This document shows, piece after piece, positions 49,981-63,900 of a stretch of DNA of 64,000 bases. The DNA is from Thuidium tamariscinum (lineage: Eukaryota; Streptophyta; Bryopsida; Hypnales; Thuidiaceae). Every line of letters starts with the position of its first letter. Position 1 is the first letter of the stretch. The translations under genes were made by a program, and so were the position numbers. The DNA lies in the NCBI GenBank assembly GCA_947034885.2, contig OX344751.2, forward strand, positions 11,594,001 through 11,658,000, in the 5' to 3' direction. Under the pieces are notes generated by a model, which made no database searches, had not been told where the DNA came from, and worked only from the letters and a program-made list of their open reading frames with translations.

Positions 49981-50164
49981 CATTTCTTACTAGGCAAAAG
50001 TTAGAAAGTGATACTATCAATTGTAAGAGACAATGATGCAAGTATGCATAATATTGCAGAAAATGTACCCTCTTGATAGGGCCACCCTAAAAATCTTGCA
50101 AGTTCTACATTGATTTCTTGAATACCTTCTCTCATTTTGAATGTCATTTTGAACATCCTCTCTT

Positions 50165-50905
50165 TGGGTCATTGCAAGAAACACTTGCCGTTTTTGTCTC
50201 AAAATGGCTTATTTTAATGAGTCTTGTGACTTTTGAGATAATTTTTTAAAAATAAAATAAAATAAAACATGGATAATTTGAAGAGCAATGAAAATACTGC
50301 ATTTTTTAAAAGTTAGACGATAGAAAATTGATTTCTAAAAGTTATGCACAGAAAAAGCACAATAGAAAATACAATGAAATTAGACACTTTGATGTTTGAT
50401 TTTTTAAAAATAGTAGAAAATTCCAAGAAATTAAAATTAAAAAACTCATTTTTTCTACCTCATGATGCTTCTTATCAACCATTTTCATCTTTGAGAAAAA
50501 TAAATTGTCTTCTATTCATGTGTGCAAATCAAATGTAGTCCACTTTGAATACATGTGGAAGTTGGACAATCTAATATTTTCTTAAAATTTCTTTGTAGTC
50601 TTGTGTAACTTTGGAATAGTCCTTGCATGCCAATTTTGAACTAAAAATTTTCATTTTGGGGTCAAAAATAGGACTAAAATCCCCCCAAATGGCCAAGATG
50701 ACATCCAATTGGGGGCTGTTTTAAAATAGTAAAATAATTTTTAAAAATTTCAGAAAATTACATTATGTATAGAACTTTTATTTGTACCTTTCTGTCAAGT
50801 TTTGTATGAAATGGACAAACAATGCAAAAGTTATGAGTAAAAAATCAATTGTCCAAGGCCAAAGGGACAAAAAATAAGACAAGTGTTTCTTGCAATCACC
50901 CCTTT
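50165..50905. mobile_element. Possible TIR-bounded element
   Basis: CATTGCAAGAAACACTTG near 50171 and its complement CAAGTGTTTCTTGCAATCACCC near 50880-50905 are inverted. The right part is a reverse-oriented relative of 39270-39560. No transposase frame and no clear target duplication. Confidence 0.35.
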
Positions 50906-51640
50906 ATAGAATACACTTCTAATGGTCTTATATTAGAAAATTGCTAGATTTCAAGTTCTGGAGCTCATTTGTGTACGTAGTTGTATGAAGCGGTGACTTC
51001 AATGAAGATGCTTAGATCTTCCCACACACTAAGTTTTAGTGCCAAGCTTATGCATATTTATAATCTCAATAAGGCTCTAGAGCCAATTCAAGGTTAGAGC
51101 TTCAACTTCCAAGAATGGATTCACCTCATGTAAGTGTTGGCAACATTGAAAAGAATAAAGACACATCTTAGTCTTGGGATAGTTGTTGTATACTATATAT
51201 GAAAACAAAAGGTTAGAAAACTCCACCTAGAATCAAGTAACAACAAACCGCAAATGCAAGTATGTAGTGTAAATCCTAAGTAAACCAATGACATCTAGAT
51301 ATTGAATGTAAGAAAATCGATGGGTTCTCGAGTACATTGATCCATTACTTCATCAACAATCAATTTGTCAATTTATTTTTTGATTATAATAGTGGAAAGC
51401 ATTAAAAAAAATCATGTAAAAGTTGAGTGTTGTTCTACTAAATGAATCTCTCTAGTTCCACAAAAAGGTCACGTCATCCTCTAGAGATACCTTAATCCTA
51501 CGATGATGCACTCTCTAAACATTTAAGATCTTGAAGCACAAAACAATCCAAAAGACTCAACTTCTAAATAGTGAGTTGTTAAAGAGATCCAAGTACTTTT
51601 GTTGAAATTTCACTAGTCCTACAAAGATCTATGTAAACAA
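50906..51640. other. Intergenic DNA, no gene seen
   Basis: AT-rich and without open frames of note. It precedes the first traces of LRR repeats. Confidence 0.5.
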
Positions 51641-53425
51641 AGGTGCATGATTTTATAAATGACTAAAACAAAGTTGTTCATTTAGCCTTAGGCTTGACAA
51701 ATTTGTAAAACCTTCAGAAGACTTGTCTAAAATTTGGACTAAATACCCTTGAAGGCTTCAATTCTAAAAAGGCTATTATGAATTTTCTAAACATTGGATT
51801 TTACATTCTTCAAGATCCAAATGATTCAAATTTTGGCAGCCTCCAAAGCAATTTGATTGCTCATTGAGTTTATAGCTACCTAGAAACTTCAATGCTTTTG
51901 AAGTTGTTCAACATTCCAAAAGACCTATATAAATTTTGGAATCCACTTTCTACAAACATTCAATTGATTTAGAAGGCTTAACAACCCAATTTTGTAGCTT
52001 TTTAGGCTTGTAGCAACTTCTTAAATTTAGCATTTTGAATTTAGTCAACATTCCATACAACCTTTGGTAAAAAAATAGATTCTACTTCTTTTAGGATTCA
52101 ATTGATATAGAATATGAGAAACCTCCAAATATTTAGTACCACAATTCTTTAGAACTAGCTTTTTGAAGTTGTTCATAATTGAAAATGATTTGGGATAACT
52201 TCAAATTTTCAAATCCGTTGAAATTCAAATTATCAAAAGGCCACACAATGAATCAAATGGCTACACAAGCTCACCACTACACTCTAGATTCAACACTTCC
52301 AAATTGTTCAATGGTCCTAGAGCATTCTACAACTTGCAAAATTCAACACTTCAAGTCTTTTTTAAAGTTTCCAAAGATTTTGAAAACTTTGGATTTCACT
52401 TTCATGAAGATCTAAATCTTGCAAATTTAGGAGGCTTCCTATTAAATCAAGTTCCTCGCCAAGCTTAATTCAATACCCTAAACTCAACACTCTCAACTTG
52501 ATAGAAGCTTCCAAAGATTTAAAGAATCTTTGGATTTCACATCCAAAGGGATTCAAGTCTTCTAAATTTTGAAGGGCTTTCAATGAATGTGGTATCTCCT
52601 TGAGCGTTTCACATGATATAAGATTCAACACTTCTGACTTGCTCAAAGTTCCCAAAGATTTGGGGAAACTTTGGATTCTACTTCCTTTAAAATTCAAGTT
52701 CTCCAAATTTTAGAGGTTTGTCAATGAATCTAGAGTGGTTCCTTGAGTTAACCACAAAATGCAAAATTTGACACTTTTAACATGCTTAAAGTTCCCAAAG
52801 ATTTGGAGAAAATTTGAATTCCACTTCCTTCAAAGTTGAAGTTCTCCAAATTTTAGAGGTCTCTCATTAGTAGTTCCTTTTAGCACACCACACCATGCAA
52901 GATTCAACACTTTCAAGTAGAATAAAGATTTCTATAAAGTTTAATTAGATTCTACTTTCAAAGACATTCAAGTATTGCAATTTTTGGAGGCCTCTAAATG
53001 AATCTAGAGGATCCACCAACCTCTCACACCATGCAAGATTCAACATTTCCAACTTGTTTAAAGTTCCCAAAGATTTGGAGAAACTTTCGATTCAACTTGC
53101 AAGGAAAATCAAGTCTAATAAATTTTGAAGGCCTTCCAATGAATTTGGGAGATCCTTAAGCTTCTCACATTGTACAAGATCCAACAGTCTCAACTTGCTC
53201 AAAGTTCCCAAAGATTTGGGAGAACTTTGCATTCCACTTCCTTCAAGATTCAAGTCTTCTAAATTTTAGAGCCTCTCAATGAATTTAGTAACTCCTTAAG
53301 CATACCACACCATTCAAAGTTTCAATACTTTCAACCTATTCAGAGTTCCCAAAGATTTAGGTGAACTTTGGATCCTACTTCCTTCAAGGTTTAAGTCTTC
53401 TAAAATCTAAATTTTGGAGGCATTT
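51640..53425 (-). pseudogene. Degenerate tail of the TNL LRR array, copy B
   Basis: Counterpart of 1-960. From about 52440 the 141-bp LRR units are clear: FPKSLGTLSK-type segments near 52640 and KSLEASIKL near 52490. From 51780 to 52440 only the repeated phrases (CTTCAA..GTTGTTCA, TTTGGA..CCACTT) remain. Position 52627 aligns with position 1 of the window. Units are out of frame with multiple stops. Confidence 0.7.
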
Positions 53426-53429
53426 TTAT

Positions 53430-54430
53430 GACTTGGGCATATGACATCGTGCAAGACTCAACACTCTCAACTTGCTCCAAGTTCCCAAAGATTTGGGGAG
53501 ACTTTCGATTCTACTTCCTTCAATATTCAAGTCTTCTAAATTTTGGAGGCCTTCCAATGAATCAGGTAGCTCATGGAGCTTCTTACACCACTCACAATTC
53601 AACACTTCCAACTTGCTCATAGTTTCCAAAGATTTGGGGAGACTTTGAATTCCACTTCCTTTAAGGTTCAAGTCTTCTAAATTTAGGAGGCCTTCCAATG
53701 AATCGGGTAGCTCCTTGAGCCCCTCACACCATTCAAGATTCAACACTCTCAACTTGCTCAAAGTTCCCAAAGATTTGGGGAGACTTTGGATTCCACTTAC
53801 TTGAAGATTCAAGTCTTCTAAATTTTGGAGGCCTCCCAATGAATCGGGTAGCTCCTTGAGCATAGTACAACACCAAAGATTCAACAATCTCAACTTGCTC
53901 AAAGTTCCCAAAGATTTGGGGAGACTTTGGATTCCACTTACTTGAAGATTCAAGTCTTCTAAATTTTGGAGGCCTCCCAATGAATCGGGTAGCTCTTTCA
54001 GCATAGTACAACACCAAAGATTCAACAATCTCAACTTGCTCAAAGTTCTCAAAGATTTGGGGAGACTTTGCATTCCACTTTCATGAAGACTCAAATCTTC
54101 TAAATTTTCAAGGCCTTGTAATGAATCGGGTAGCTCCTTGAGCATATGACATTGTGCAAGACTCAACACTCTCAACTTGCTCAAAGTTCCCAAAGATTTG
54201 GGGAGACTTTGGATTCCACTTCCTTTAAGGTTCAAGTCTTCTAAATTTTGGAGGCCTTTTAATGAATCGGGTAGCTCTTTGAGCCCCTGACACCATTCAA
54301 GATTCAACACTCTCAACTTGTTCAAAGTTTCCAAAGATTTGGGGAGACTTTGGATTCCACTTTCATAAATACTCAAGTCTTCTAAATTTTGGAGGCCTCC
54401 CAATGAATCTGGTAGCTCTTCGAGCATAAG
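53430..54430 (-). repeat. 141-bp tandem LRR repeat, copy B
   Basis: Seven units of 141 bp. The two around 53822-54020 are almost identical (both with the NLWCCTMLKELPDSLGG segment), a local expansion not present in copy A, just as copy A has its own near-identical units. Confidence 0.88.
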
Positions 54431-56540
54431 ACACCATTTAAGATTCAATACTTTCAACTTTTTTAAGTTTTCAAAAGGCACAAGTATATTCTCTAATGAA
54501 TCACCCCATATGAATAATACCAATAAGTCATTGTTCTCAAGTATCATTGGAAAAGGTAGCCATTCAACTTGATATTCTATTTTGTAGTCCAACCATTGCA
54601 AACTTTTAGGAAGTGGTGCCATCGAAAACATGCCATTCCCACACTTGAATATACGCAAGTTTTTCGTAAGAGAAAGGTCAACTTCAACTTCAAGCCTCCG
54701 TGGAAGGATCAAAGTTTCAAGAGAATTTGGTAGTGACTACAAAAACAAATTCAATAATATCAAATGGATCAAAAAACTTCAATTGAAATTTGTTTCATAG
54801 ATCAAACTAGGGATAAGCAAATAGGGCATACAAAATAGGTTTACATCTTCATACAATCAACCAAAGTTAACACTACTACTAGACTCTTCTAAGTTTTCTC
54901 TCTAATATGTCAAAACAAAACTACATACTAATACTCACTTCCAGAAATGGATCAAATGAAACTTCAATGGTTACTAAACACACCTCATTCCTGTCCAACA
55001 ATGCCAAGGATTCAAAGCCCCACAAACGTTTGCAAATATTCAAACTTGTACTTTCCTTCCTAGCAATTGCATGGCCCATGTCTCGCAAGTGGTCATGCAT
55101 GTGAAAGTTTCCAAACTCATCCACCGTAATCAAGGCCTTTTCTACAAGGGTGCGCACACCAAATGCTGCTGACCAACCTTGGGACCTCCAAACAAGTTTA
55201 GCCAACTTTACGGATTCTCCCAATAATGCACATGCAATATCCAAAAACATTTCTTGATGTTGTTCTTGAAGAGCATCATAGCTGATAAGCAGACAATCAA
55301 ATATCTTCTTCTCATCCATGATAGTGCCATCATTCAATTGCTTCAAAACTTCCTCCCAAATCTCCACATCCTCTTCATTCCTCAAACGAGACCCACAAAC
55401 CTTTAACACCAAGGGAACTCCACCACATGCCTTGCTCACATCTCCAACAAGACTTACAAATCTTGGAGGTACTTTCCAATCACTCCCAAATGCATGACTT
55501 GCAAAGACGTTTTGAGAGTGTTGTTGGTTCAATAATTGAACATCATGAGTGTAAATCTCATGATTGGCATGAAATGAAGTTGACCTCTCAAATACACCTC
55601 GATCTCGAGAAGTGACAATGCACAAGCTTCCTTCCTTTAGCATTTGGCGTGACATCAAGTAATCCATCTCATCATTATCATGAACATCATCCAAAATCAC
55701 AAGAATACGCTTCTTAGATAACCTTTCTTCAAGAAGGGCCTTACCTCTAGATTTATTTGTAATTTCCTCATCTCCACACAAGGCTTTCAAAATATGCTTT
55801 TGAACACTTGTCACACCACCTTGATTCACCTTATCAACCACATCTTCTACATAACACCTTCCTTCAAATCTTCTCCCCAATTGGTTGTATAACTCCCGTG
55901 CCAAAGTAGACTTTCCAATTCCACCCATTCCCCACAATCCCAACATCAAAAATTTCTTCTCCATAAGAGCTTGAATGAGGTTCTTAGCAACTTGCTTCAC
56001 ACCCACTATATGATCACCGACATGCAAGGAAAGAGACTTATTTGCCAACTCAAAAATCTTATCAACCACCTCCGCCACCAAGTCCGCTTCCAACCTACAA
56101 ACAACTTGTATCAAATTCCATTACTACCAAATACAATGCCAATGTAAAGATCAACCACAAACTCTTCATAACAAACAAAGCACATGAGCACATCCACATA
56201 TTTACCTCTTGTCTTCTTCTTTATACTCCCAACCATTCAACTTTGAAGCTCTTTTCAAATCCAACTTCCATTCTTCTACGATAGATGCATCATGCCTCTC
56301 TTTCAACTTTATAAATCCAATAGCTAATTAACCCTTTTCTGGAAAATTCACTTCCCATAGTTGAACGTTGTAGAATATGGGTAGCACCTTCATCATAGGA
56401 GAGTCTAGCATCGCATGTAATTCTTTCAAGCACCACTCTGATTGTGCAAAACTTTGTGAAAAAATAACTAGGGCTAGGGGTGTGGCTTGGATGGCATAGT
56501 CAATGCACTCCCAAGAATCTTGGCCTTTTCCAATGGATTT

Positions 56541-56574
56541 GCAATCCAAAAAAGGATGCAATCCAAAAAAGGAT
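56541..56574 (-). repeat. 17-bp tandem duplication in the TIR exon
   Basis: GCAATCCAAAAAAGGAT occurs twice in direct succession. Copy A has a single, slightly different copy at 5056-5072. It produces the frameshift of TNL copy B. Confidence 0.95.
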
Positions 56575-56698
56575 GCAATCCAACTCGTTTTAAAGCTTCA
56601 TACAGAAAGCCTACAAAACCGGTCTTGGTATCAGGGCCTCTATGACTTATGAAAACATCGTAGTTTGTAAGCTCATCTGCACCGCAACCAATGACCAA

Positions 56699-57500
56699 TC
56701 TACTATATAAATCAGCACATCCAAATAATGTGTAATAACATATGCAATCAAGTCTGAAGGTTAATCTTAAAAAGTTGTTATTAATTGTACTTCAAAAATC
56801 AATAAGAAAAGAACAAGTTGGCAATGAAACCAAAATAAACAAACCACACCTTCTCTTGCACACAATTTCTTAGTAGGTCTTGCTTGACTTGCACACAAAC
56901 TCTTGCCGTCACTTATATCACTCTCCATATCGCTTTTGAAGTTTGTTATTTCAAAATAGAATTATATACTAGTGCCTACAAGAAATGGAAAAATAGGGCA
57001 CAAGTGGGACAAAACATATTAGTTTGTGATTCACCCACCCTACACAAGCCATTCTTCTTGTAGCCTTTTGGATTCTAGATTCCAAATAACGCATAATACA
57101 AAATAATTGACAAAGATGGGCACATGGCTTGAGTACCTACAAATAATACCAACTTCATTCTTCTCAAAAGTGGTAGCCTTCTCAATGTCTCTACAGAGTT
57201 CCAAATACAATTAATGTGTGTTGCTAGACAAGTAGTCCTTCCTTAGATCACTTCACAAAAGAGCTTTTGGAAAATGTATGGATGCATTCCCAATAGATTG
57301 AATGGCAATCACATAGACTCGTGAGTCAAAGCTCCTTGCAAACTCTCTACACAATTCACAACAATATTGATCATGTGAGCGTAAGATCATATGAGCGACC
57401 CAATGTTATCAACAAAAGTATGATCCACACATCATTCCTTATTGATATGCACACTTAGAAACACTGAAAACCAAATTCTTAATCTTCAAGAAGTACCAAA
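56699..57500. other. Upstream region of TNL copy B
   Basis: Close match of 5198-5990. No gene is seen; probably leader/promoter DNA of the TNL. Confidence 0.4.
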
Positions 57501-59700
57501 TCAGACAGCACACTTTCATAAGATCACACACTAACTGTAGAGATAAGAACTGGAGAAAATTTGTTTAATTGTAACATTCCTTGGTGGATGCTGCAAAGAA
57601 CCTCACCGACCAAATCAAGCAACCAACTTCTTCAGCAGAATGACTTGAATAAAATGGCAAGATGAACCATTTCATTTTGCTCTCCATATTCAAGGTTTTC
57701 CACACATCATTGGTAAGTTAAAAGTGAAGAACAAAGTCTTTGGAAATCAGAAAAAAAGACAATAGAAAAGCAACAGAATGGAATGAAACACAAGATTTCG
57801 TTTCCTGGTGAACTTGAGCTGAACTGAAGTGCTACCAGCCTCAAAATTGACTTCTCCATCATGGGGAGTAAATTTGTCATTTGAAGAGAAATGTCAAACC
57901 CTGATTCAATGAAGAGATAGGGATCGATCAAATGAGTAACGCTGACAACAGGCGTTGGCAAGCCTTGACTGTTCAATCACGGATTTGAAGCACTGCAGAC
58001 ATGATCTAAACAATTTCGAGAAGGAGCAACCAATAAAGTCCGACAAGTGAGCCCATCCGAAAACATCATCGTACCTAGAAACAAGAACATTCATGAATCC
58101 ATTGCTCATTTCGGCAGGCAGGAGTAATCAGCTACTGGATGTTTCACACATCATTTCTTCGAGATCTGCACGTCAAGAAATACACACCAGAAACCTTCAT
58201 TCACAGGCTATTGAAGTGGACTGCAGAGCAGAGAAGAGATAACCAGGCATCGCCTCTTAAGTAAGTCTGAGCAATAATTTCACTTGCTGCACGAAGTCAC
58301 ACCACCCAATCACATGGCAAGGAAGGACCAGCACAACATGGCAAGGAAGGACGATCTGAACCGGGGTAACCAGAAAACGAATCCTTGTATGTCTACAGAT
58401 TCTAAACAGACTCTTTCAAAGTGTTATGATGGGAACACGCGAATCAGAAACAAAATTCAAAAACGAAAAATCAACAAAAGATTCCGTTAGTCGGTAATCC
58501 TGTCGCTACGAGATTCGCCAAGAGGCTCACAACCTGATCATATCCTTGGACATCAAAATGGCACAGAAGTACAATACTGTAGTACTCTGATTCGGGTTAA
58601 GAATCCGCACCAGAGTGAACAGTAAGGAGCAGACACACAAAGCCGACTCCAGATAGACCTACACTAGTTCAAAACCCTAAGCATCAAACATGGACATTCA
58701 ATATATCCCCAAATCCGTCGCAATGAAGTAAGCACTAATAAACGCGACCTTCAAATCCCAGAAAGAAACGCACGACCTCTGGATACCGACACGCTCAAAC
58801 CGACAAAAAGGTCGACAAAAACCTTAAACCCTCCCGCACAAAACTAAGCTCAAAAGTGCATATGATTAGAATCCCAACAGAATAAAATCTCTAAGCAACA
58901 AGTACAGCAAGCTCAGAAATGCGACGGATTTACAGTTTCCGGTAGAAGAACTGACCGTCCAGTACCCAGAAAAAAGGACACCAACCATAACTGCCACAAA
59001 TCTACATACGTACACTGGTCGACTAGAGAACTCGACACATGGTGGTACAGAGCCTGGAGACTAATTTCCAAGTGCAATACGGAAGATTCCTAAGCGCATA
59101 CAAAAGTAGGTCACCTAGTCCTAATGAACAATACACGAAGTGAAGCAAAGCAGTAGAATTGCAAGAAGAATTGATCATACCAAAACTAATATGAAATCAA
59201 GGCGGGTTTGAGGACAATCTTTCGCGCACCACGCCGCCGTCTGCCGACTCAGCATCCAACAGCCATCACGTCCGTCCGGGCACCGGAGACACACCACAGC
59301 ACTCGAACAGAAGTCCACCATGCCATGGCTGCTTTCCCTCGCAGGAAACCCCAACTCACCCAACCAGAAGGAGCAAACGGATATCGGTGGATTCCTCAAA
59401 GATTCACAAGTCTCACACGGAATTCCTCTCTCTCTCCCTCGGAACTCTGGTCTTTGCGATATCGAAAGCAGCAGATGTGGACGAGCTTGAATTCCGAAGC
59501 CAAGCCGGACAAATAGAAGTTCTGGATCGGGCAAGCTTGACAAACATGGCCACAGTCGGTACAGACGCACTCAGCTCCAGAAGTTACTTTCAATCTGCTT
59601 TCGGTTCACTGTTCGTCACTGTTGCCATGCCCTGACTTTGATCCTAGAAGAACGGGCTGGCTCCGTGGAAATTATAGTTTTTGAAACCGAGCCAATCATC
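57500..59700 (-). other. Unidentified GC-richer conserved block, copy B
   Basis: Counterpart of 5990-8210, with the same GA-rich stretch and ATG context near 59325. Here a 131-codon minus frame is open at 59175-59570. A small deletion removes the GTAAG donor present in copy A. Product unknown; it may be an exon of an unidentified gene or TNL leader. Confidence 0.35.
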
Positions 59701-60920
59701 TAGCATAAGGTGGGCACGCCTGTAGCATAAGCGCCACTTTTTGGTACTGTGCCTAGTAACTATTACTGGTCTGATCGAATTTTTATATAGTCTTCTTGGC
59801 AAGTGAAAGCTTGTTCCTATGCACCAAAAAACGCAGCATGTGGATACAATATATAAAAGTTATTAAGGTTCAAAGTCTGTTTCTAAAAGTGCTCCAACCA
59901 AATAGGTACATAATGAAATTCAGAAATGTATAGCAACTATAGATGGCACTATTAGGTGAGGTGCAATTTTGGCTATACCCACCTTAAATTAAATTCAAAT
60001 GTGTTCACAAAAGACCAACATATTGTTTATGACTTCCCCTTTCTGCACAAAGTTATGAAGATGAACAATTGCACTTCTATCTTATATGCAAAAATTCTTT
60101 GTCATTCATCACACACTTAGTGTCCACAATGGCACTCTAGGGTTAACTTCTATCCTTGAAGGACAAACCTGGTGTCCATGAAATCATCCATTTTGAAACT
60201 ATGGTAACATTGTTCTAGCCTTACTATCCATTACTCTAATTGTTGCCATTTTCCAGCTAGATTTGAATGAAAAATTGTGTTTACTTTTGAGAGATAGAAT
60301 CATATGTTCATTACAAGTCCTAAAACTTGGTCAACACAAACCTAAGTTACATTGAAAACTCTACATAAATAGTTTGCTAGCTCCACAAGGCCTCAAGAAA
60401 AAAGAGACTTACAACCAAAGGAATTGTCAATGGTCAATATCCTTCCCTGTGAATCTCAAGAAAGATACTCTATCAAATGGTTAGGTCTCACAAAAGACTT
60501 ACAGAAAAATTCTAGTCTGTAAAATACACCTCCATCAACTGACTTGGATTTCCAGTATTACAAAAAAACTAAAATTACACTTGCTCCAGTATTCTAACAT
60601 CTAACAAACTTTGGTCAGTACAAAACGAAGCTAAATTGAAAATTATACATAAAATGATTCACTACCTCTACAAGCCCTCATGAAAATAGGGACCCCACAT
60701 CCAAAACACTAAAGAAGTAGTCAATGGTCAGTATGCTCACAATCCTTCCCTGTGAATCTCAGGAAAGATATTCTACAGGACGATGAGGTCTACAAAAGAC
60801 TTACAGAAGAAATCTCTTCTGTTAAATAGACCTCCATCAACTAACTTGGATTTCCATTACCATCGTTGGTTTGGAGTCAAAAATGTGTGCAGCATTCAGT
60901 TGAGAAAAGCACGAGCTAAG
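59700..60920. other. Spacer 3' of the BTB gene, copy B
   Basis: 60030-60190 and 60560-60780 match copy A. A phrase block (ATGGTCAATAT..CCTTCCCTGTGAATCTCA) occurs twice, at about 60430 and 60727, a local duplication of roughly 300 bp. No gene is seen. Confidence 0.5.
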
Positions 60921-63900
60921 TTACAGAGATTCTTCCTTCTGCGAGTCTTCCTTCTCAGCAAGGGCAACAAGCTGCTCCAATCTCTCATCAAATGCAAGCG
61001 CACTCTCGTCACGTTTGTTTAACTCAGACCCTTCTTCGTTTAACCACTTCTCACGCAAGTCATCCAGCACATTCTCTTCCGCTTGCCCTCGCTCTTCTCC
61101 AGGAGCCTTCGGAGCAGTTGTCCTCTCAGCCAAGTCTCCAGAAGGAGGGGGAAGACACCACAGCATTCGCCTGAACTCCGGGGTGCCAGCAAAAATCTCA
61201 AAGTTCGCGGCCATGGCGTCCAAACAGTACTCCCGAAGCTTCCACACTCCATATCTGCCATGAGATGGGAAAACGAATCAGGTCTAATTTTACTTCGACA
61301 AGTGCCCAAGTGGTCCAAAACGATCACTTACACCTAGAGAGAGTTGAAATAAAATTAGTTATTAAGCTTCAAGATAGCTAACAAAATGTGCCACGAGAGA
61401 AGAAATGGCATGCCCTACATTATGAAAAGATTGAAATCTGCTTTGGAAGTTAGTATAATTGCATATTAGCTTCCAAAGTGGACTTCCCATTTTCTGATTT
61501 CACACTTCAAGACTAGTTCAATCACTGATCCAAGTTCTTTACACAAATGGTGAGGTGCTACAACCAGAATTGGTCACATACTTATCAGCCAAGAGGAGCC
61601 AACCACACAAATCAGCTGGGGTGGCCGTTTCCAGTTGCGGCATCAAAGCATCAGTAACGGCACGCTTCAAAGGAAATAGAAGATATCTTGAGGCAGCATC
61701 AAACACCTCTTCAGCCTAAAATCACAATACAACACATACAGGTCATCAACTACGTTCAAGCACAACAAGTCACAATCAATTGAACAAAAAAAATAGACGC
61801 TTTACCATCAAAACTCATGTACAAAATTTTATGGCTAATCCAAGAAGATTCCATCTAAGATTCACAAAGCACAAACATGAAACTAGAGTCCAGTTTACAT
61901 CATTTGCATTAATAAACATTCGTTCCACATCATGCCTACATGAAATCTTATGCCTCATGCAGACTATTGAAAGTTGAGCCAATCGAATGCGTGGGTTCTT
62001 ATGTGATGCAACTTTATCACCAGAAATAGCAATGATGTCTAAAATCCCCTATCATAACTCACAATTCTGTCAGTACTCCCAAGGTACCTGATCAAGATCC
62101 ACCCTTTGGACCGAATCTGTGTAGCTGCGATACAAGAAAAAAATCAAATCTTCACAGAAGACATCGCAAAAAGAAAGCTTACGTGCAAATGATGAAACGA
62201 TATTAATTACAAAGGAATACAGTGCATGACCGTTCAAGCAAATTGGAGGACAAGAATGACATTTGACCAGGACCACGTAGCTTACATGTACTCCAAGACT
62301 TTCTCAAAGGCTATGGCGCTCAAATCGTACTCTTGCAATACCGGCAGAGAGTCGGCCCGGGAATCCGTTTCCCTACTCGCTACTACTCCTTCACTGAATT
62401 CCATTGTCCTCGAGAAGCGTGCCTTGAAGTATTCAGACCGAGCACCTAACACAAAACGATGACACCTGAACTTCTCATCCGCCACCAGGAAGCACACGTC
62501 CGCATGATCTTCTTCAAAATGCTCGTCCCGCTCACTAGTGGAACATCCCTTCAATGCCCCCTCCAACCTCTCCACATCGCCTCCCTGTTAAAGGGGTCAG
62601 GCGTCAGTCCCTATAAACAACGAACAAATACAACCACGCCCTGACAATCACTACTCAGTCAAACACCTCATGAAGATCAACAGACATCAAGGACGGATAA
62701 ACATCGTCTACCATAGAGACATAGAATTTAGAAAAACCCTAGAATCAATTCCAAATGCATGAAACATTCTGCAAAATTAACACACGGAACCCATTCCATT
62801 GGCTTTCAGATTTTTTTCTCAGTACTTTCTACTACAAGAAAGAAAAAAAATTTAGGAGACTGCCCTTGGACCATGAGTATTGAATCTAGGAGGTATTTCA
62901 CGGAAGCATCTTTGACTGGGATAGAACCTAAAAGTATATCAGTTCTTACAAGTCACGAGTTTGGATGACTTGAATTGTAATTGGATGACTTTTCTAGAAA
63001 ACGAGTTCCCTTCCTTCCTTTCCTCCAGGATAATAATGCATACACCAACGGAAGGGCTATTACTAATAAAGAAACTAAAATAATCTTTCTGGTGCATAGC
63101 AACCTTGAACGAGAAAAGCATATTACCTCACTGGCACACGGCTTCGTTTTCTCGAGGGATGGTTTTACTTTATCCTCCTCGTCATCACCATTTGCATTTT
63201 TTCTTTGCCCCGAGTTCATAAGTGCCAAAGTAAGGAGACCGTGAAGTGCTGCAGGCAGACGCTCACATTCAGGCAAGGAAGATCCTTGGAAAATGAATCT
63301 CTTTTGAGAATCATCCACTCGTTTGATAGACTTGTAATCAGCGTATTTCTGATGCACCATCTCCTTCTCCAAAACTCTCTGTAAACCCAAGCACCTGCAA
63401 TACTTGCAGACTCGCGATAGATCCTCCATGTCCTCAACTGCAACATCCAACCTGTCTGTGTAGAAATAATGAACCAAGCTGAAAAGTGCAGCATACGTAA
63501 GCTTTGGATTTGCTAAACGAACTTCTTTCCGGTGTTCCCACTCAGCTGCGAACTTTTTCTTGAAGAATGGACTCCTGGCTGCAAGTAAAGCACGGTGAGC
63601 TCCCAGTGGTCTTCCCCCAACATAAAACACAATGTCAGGCCCAAGACTGTCCCCCATCTCTCTGTCACGATCGGTAGAATCTGTAGGAGAGCCCTCAAGG
63701 TACCTGTCCAAACGCCAAACGCTGAGTAAGGATTCGTTCCATTAGCATAGCAACATAAAAATGTTTTCAGTGAAATTCAACTATTTCAGAAACTTCCAAT
63801 CATGCCAAGGCCTCCCTTTGATATAGAGTCCACAAAACGTTTGACATGTAGAGGTGTGGATACCTGAAATTGGGACCAAAGCAAACGAAAAGCTCGCGGA

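Larger units (their letters stand above)
53426..56698 (-). pseudogene. TNL gene copy B, disabled in the TIR exon
   Basis: Duplicate of the TNL at 1785-5197. Exons by correspondence: 56698-56206, 56094-54984 and 54736-53426. The NB-ARC exon (1111 nt, as in copy A) is fully open with P-loop, kinase-2, GGVPL and MHD motifs. The LRR exon is open for 436 codons and seven double units, and ends early after ARCHMPKS. The TIR exon is 493 nt instead of 476 because a 17-bp unit is repeated (56541-56557 and 56558-56574), which shifts the frame. In addition the codon for Gln after PEKG is TAA (56328-56330). A protein starting inside the NB-ARC exon could still be made, so a TIR-less product cannot be excluded. 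I call it a pseudogene of the full receptor. Confidence 0.85.
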
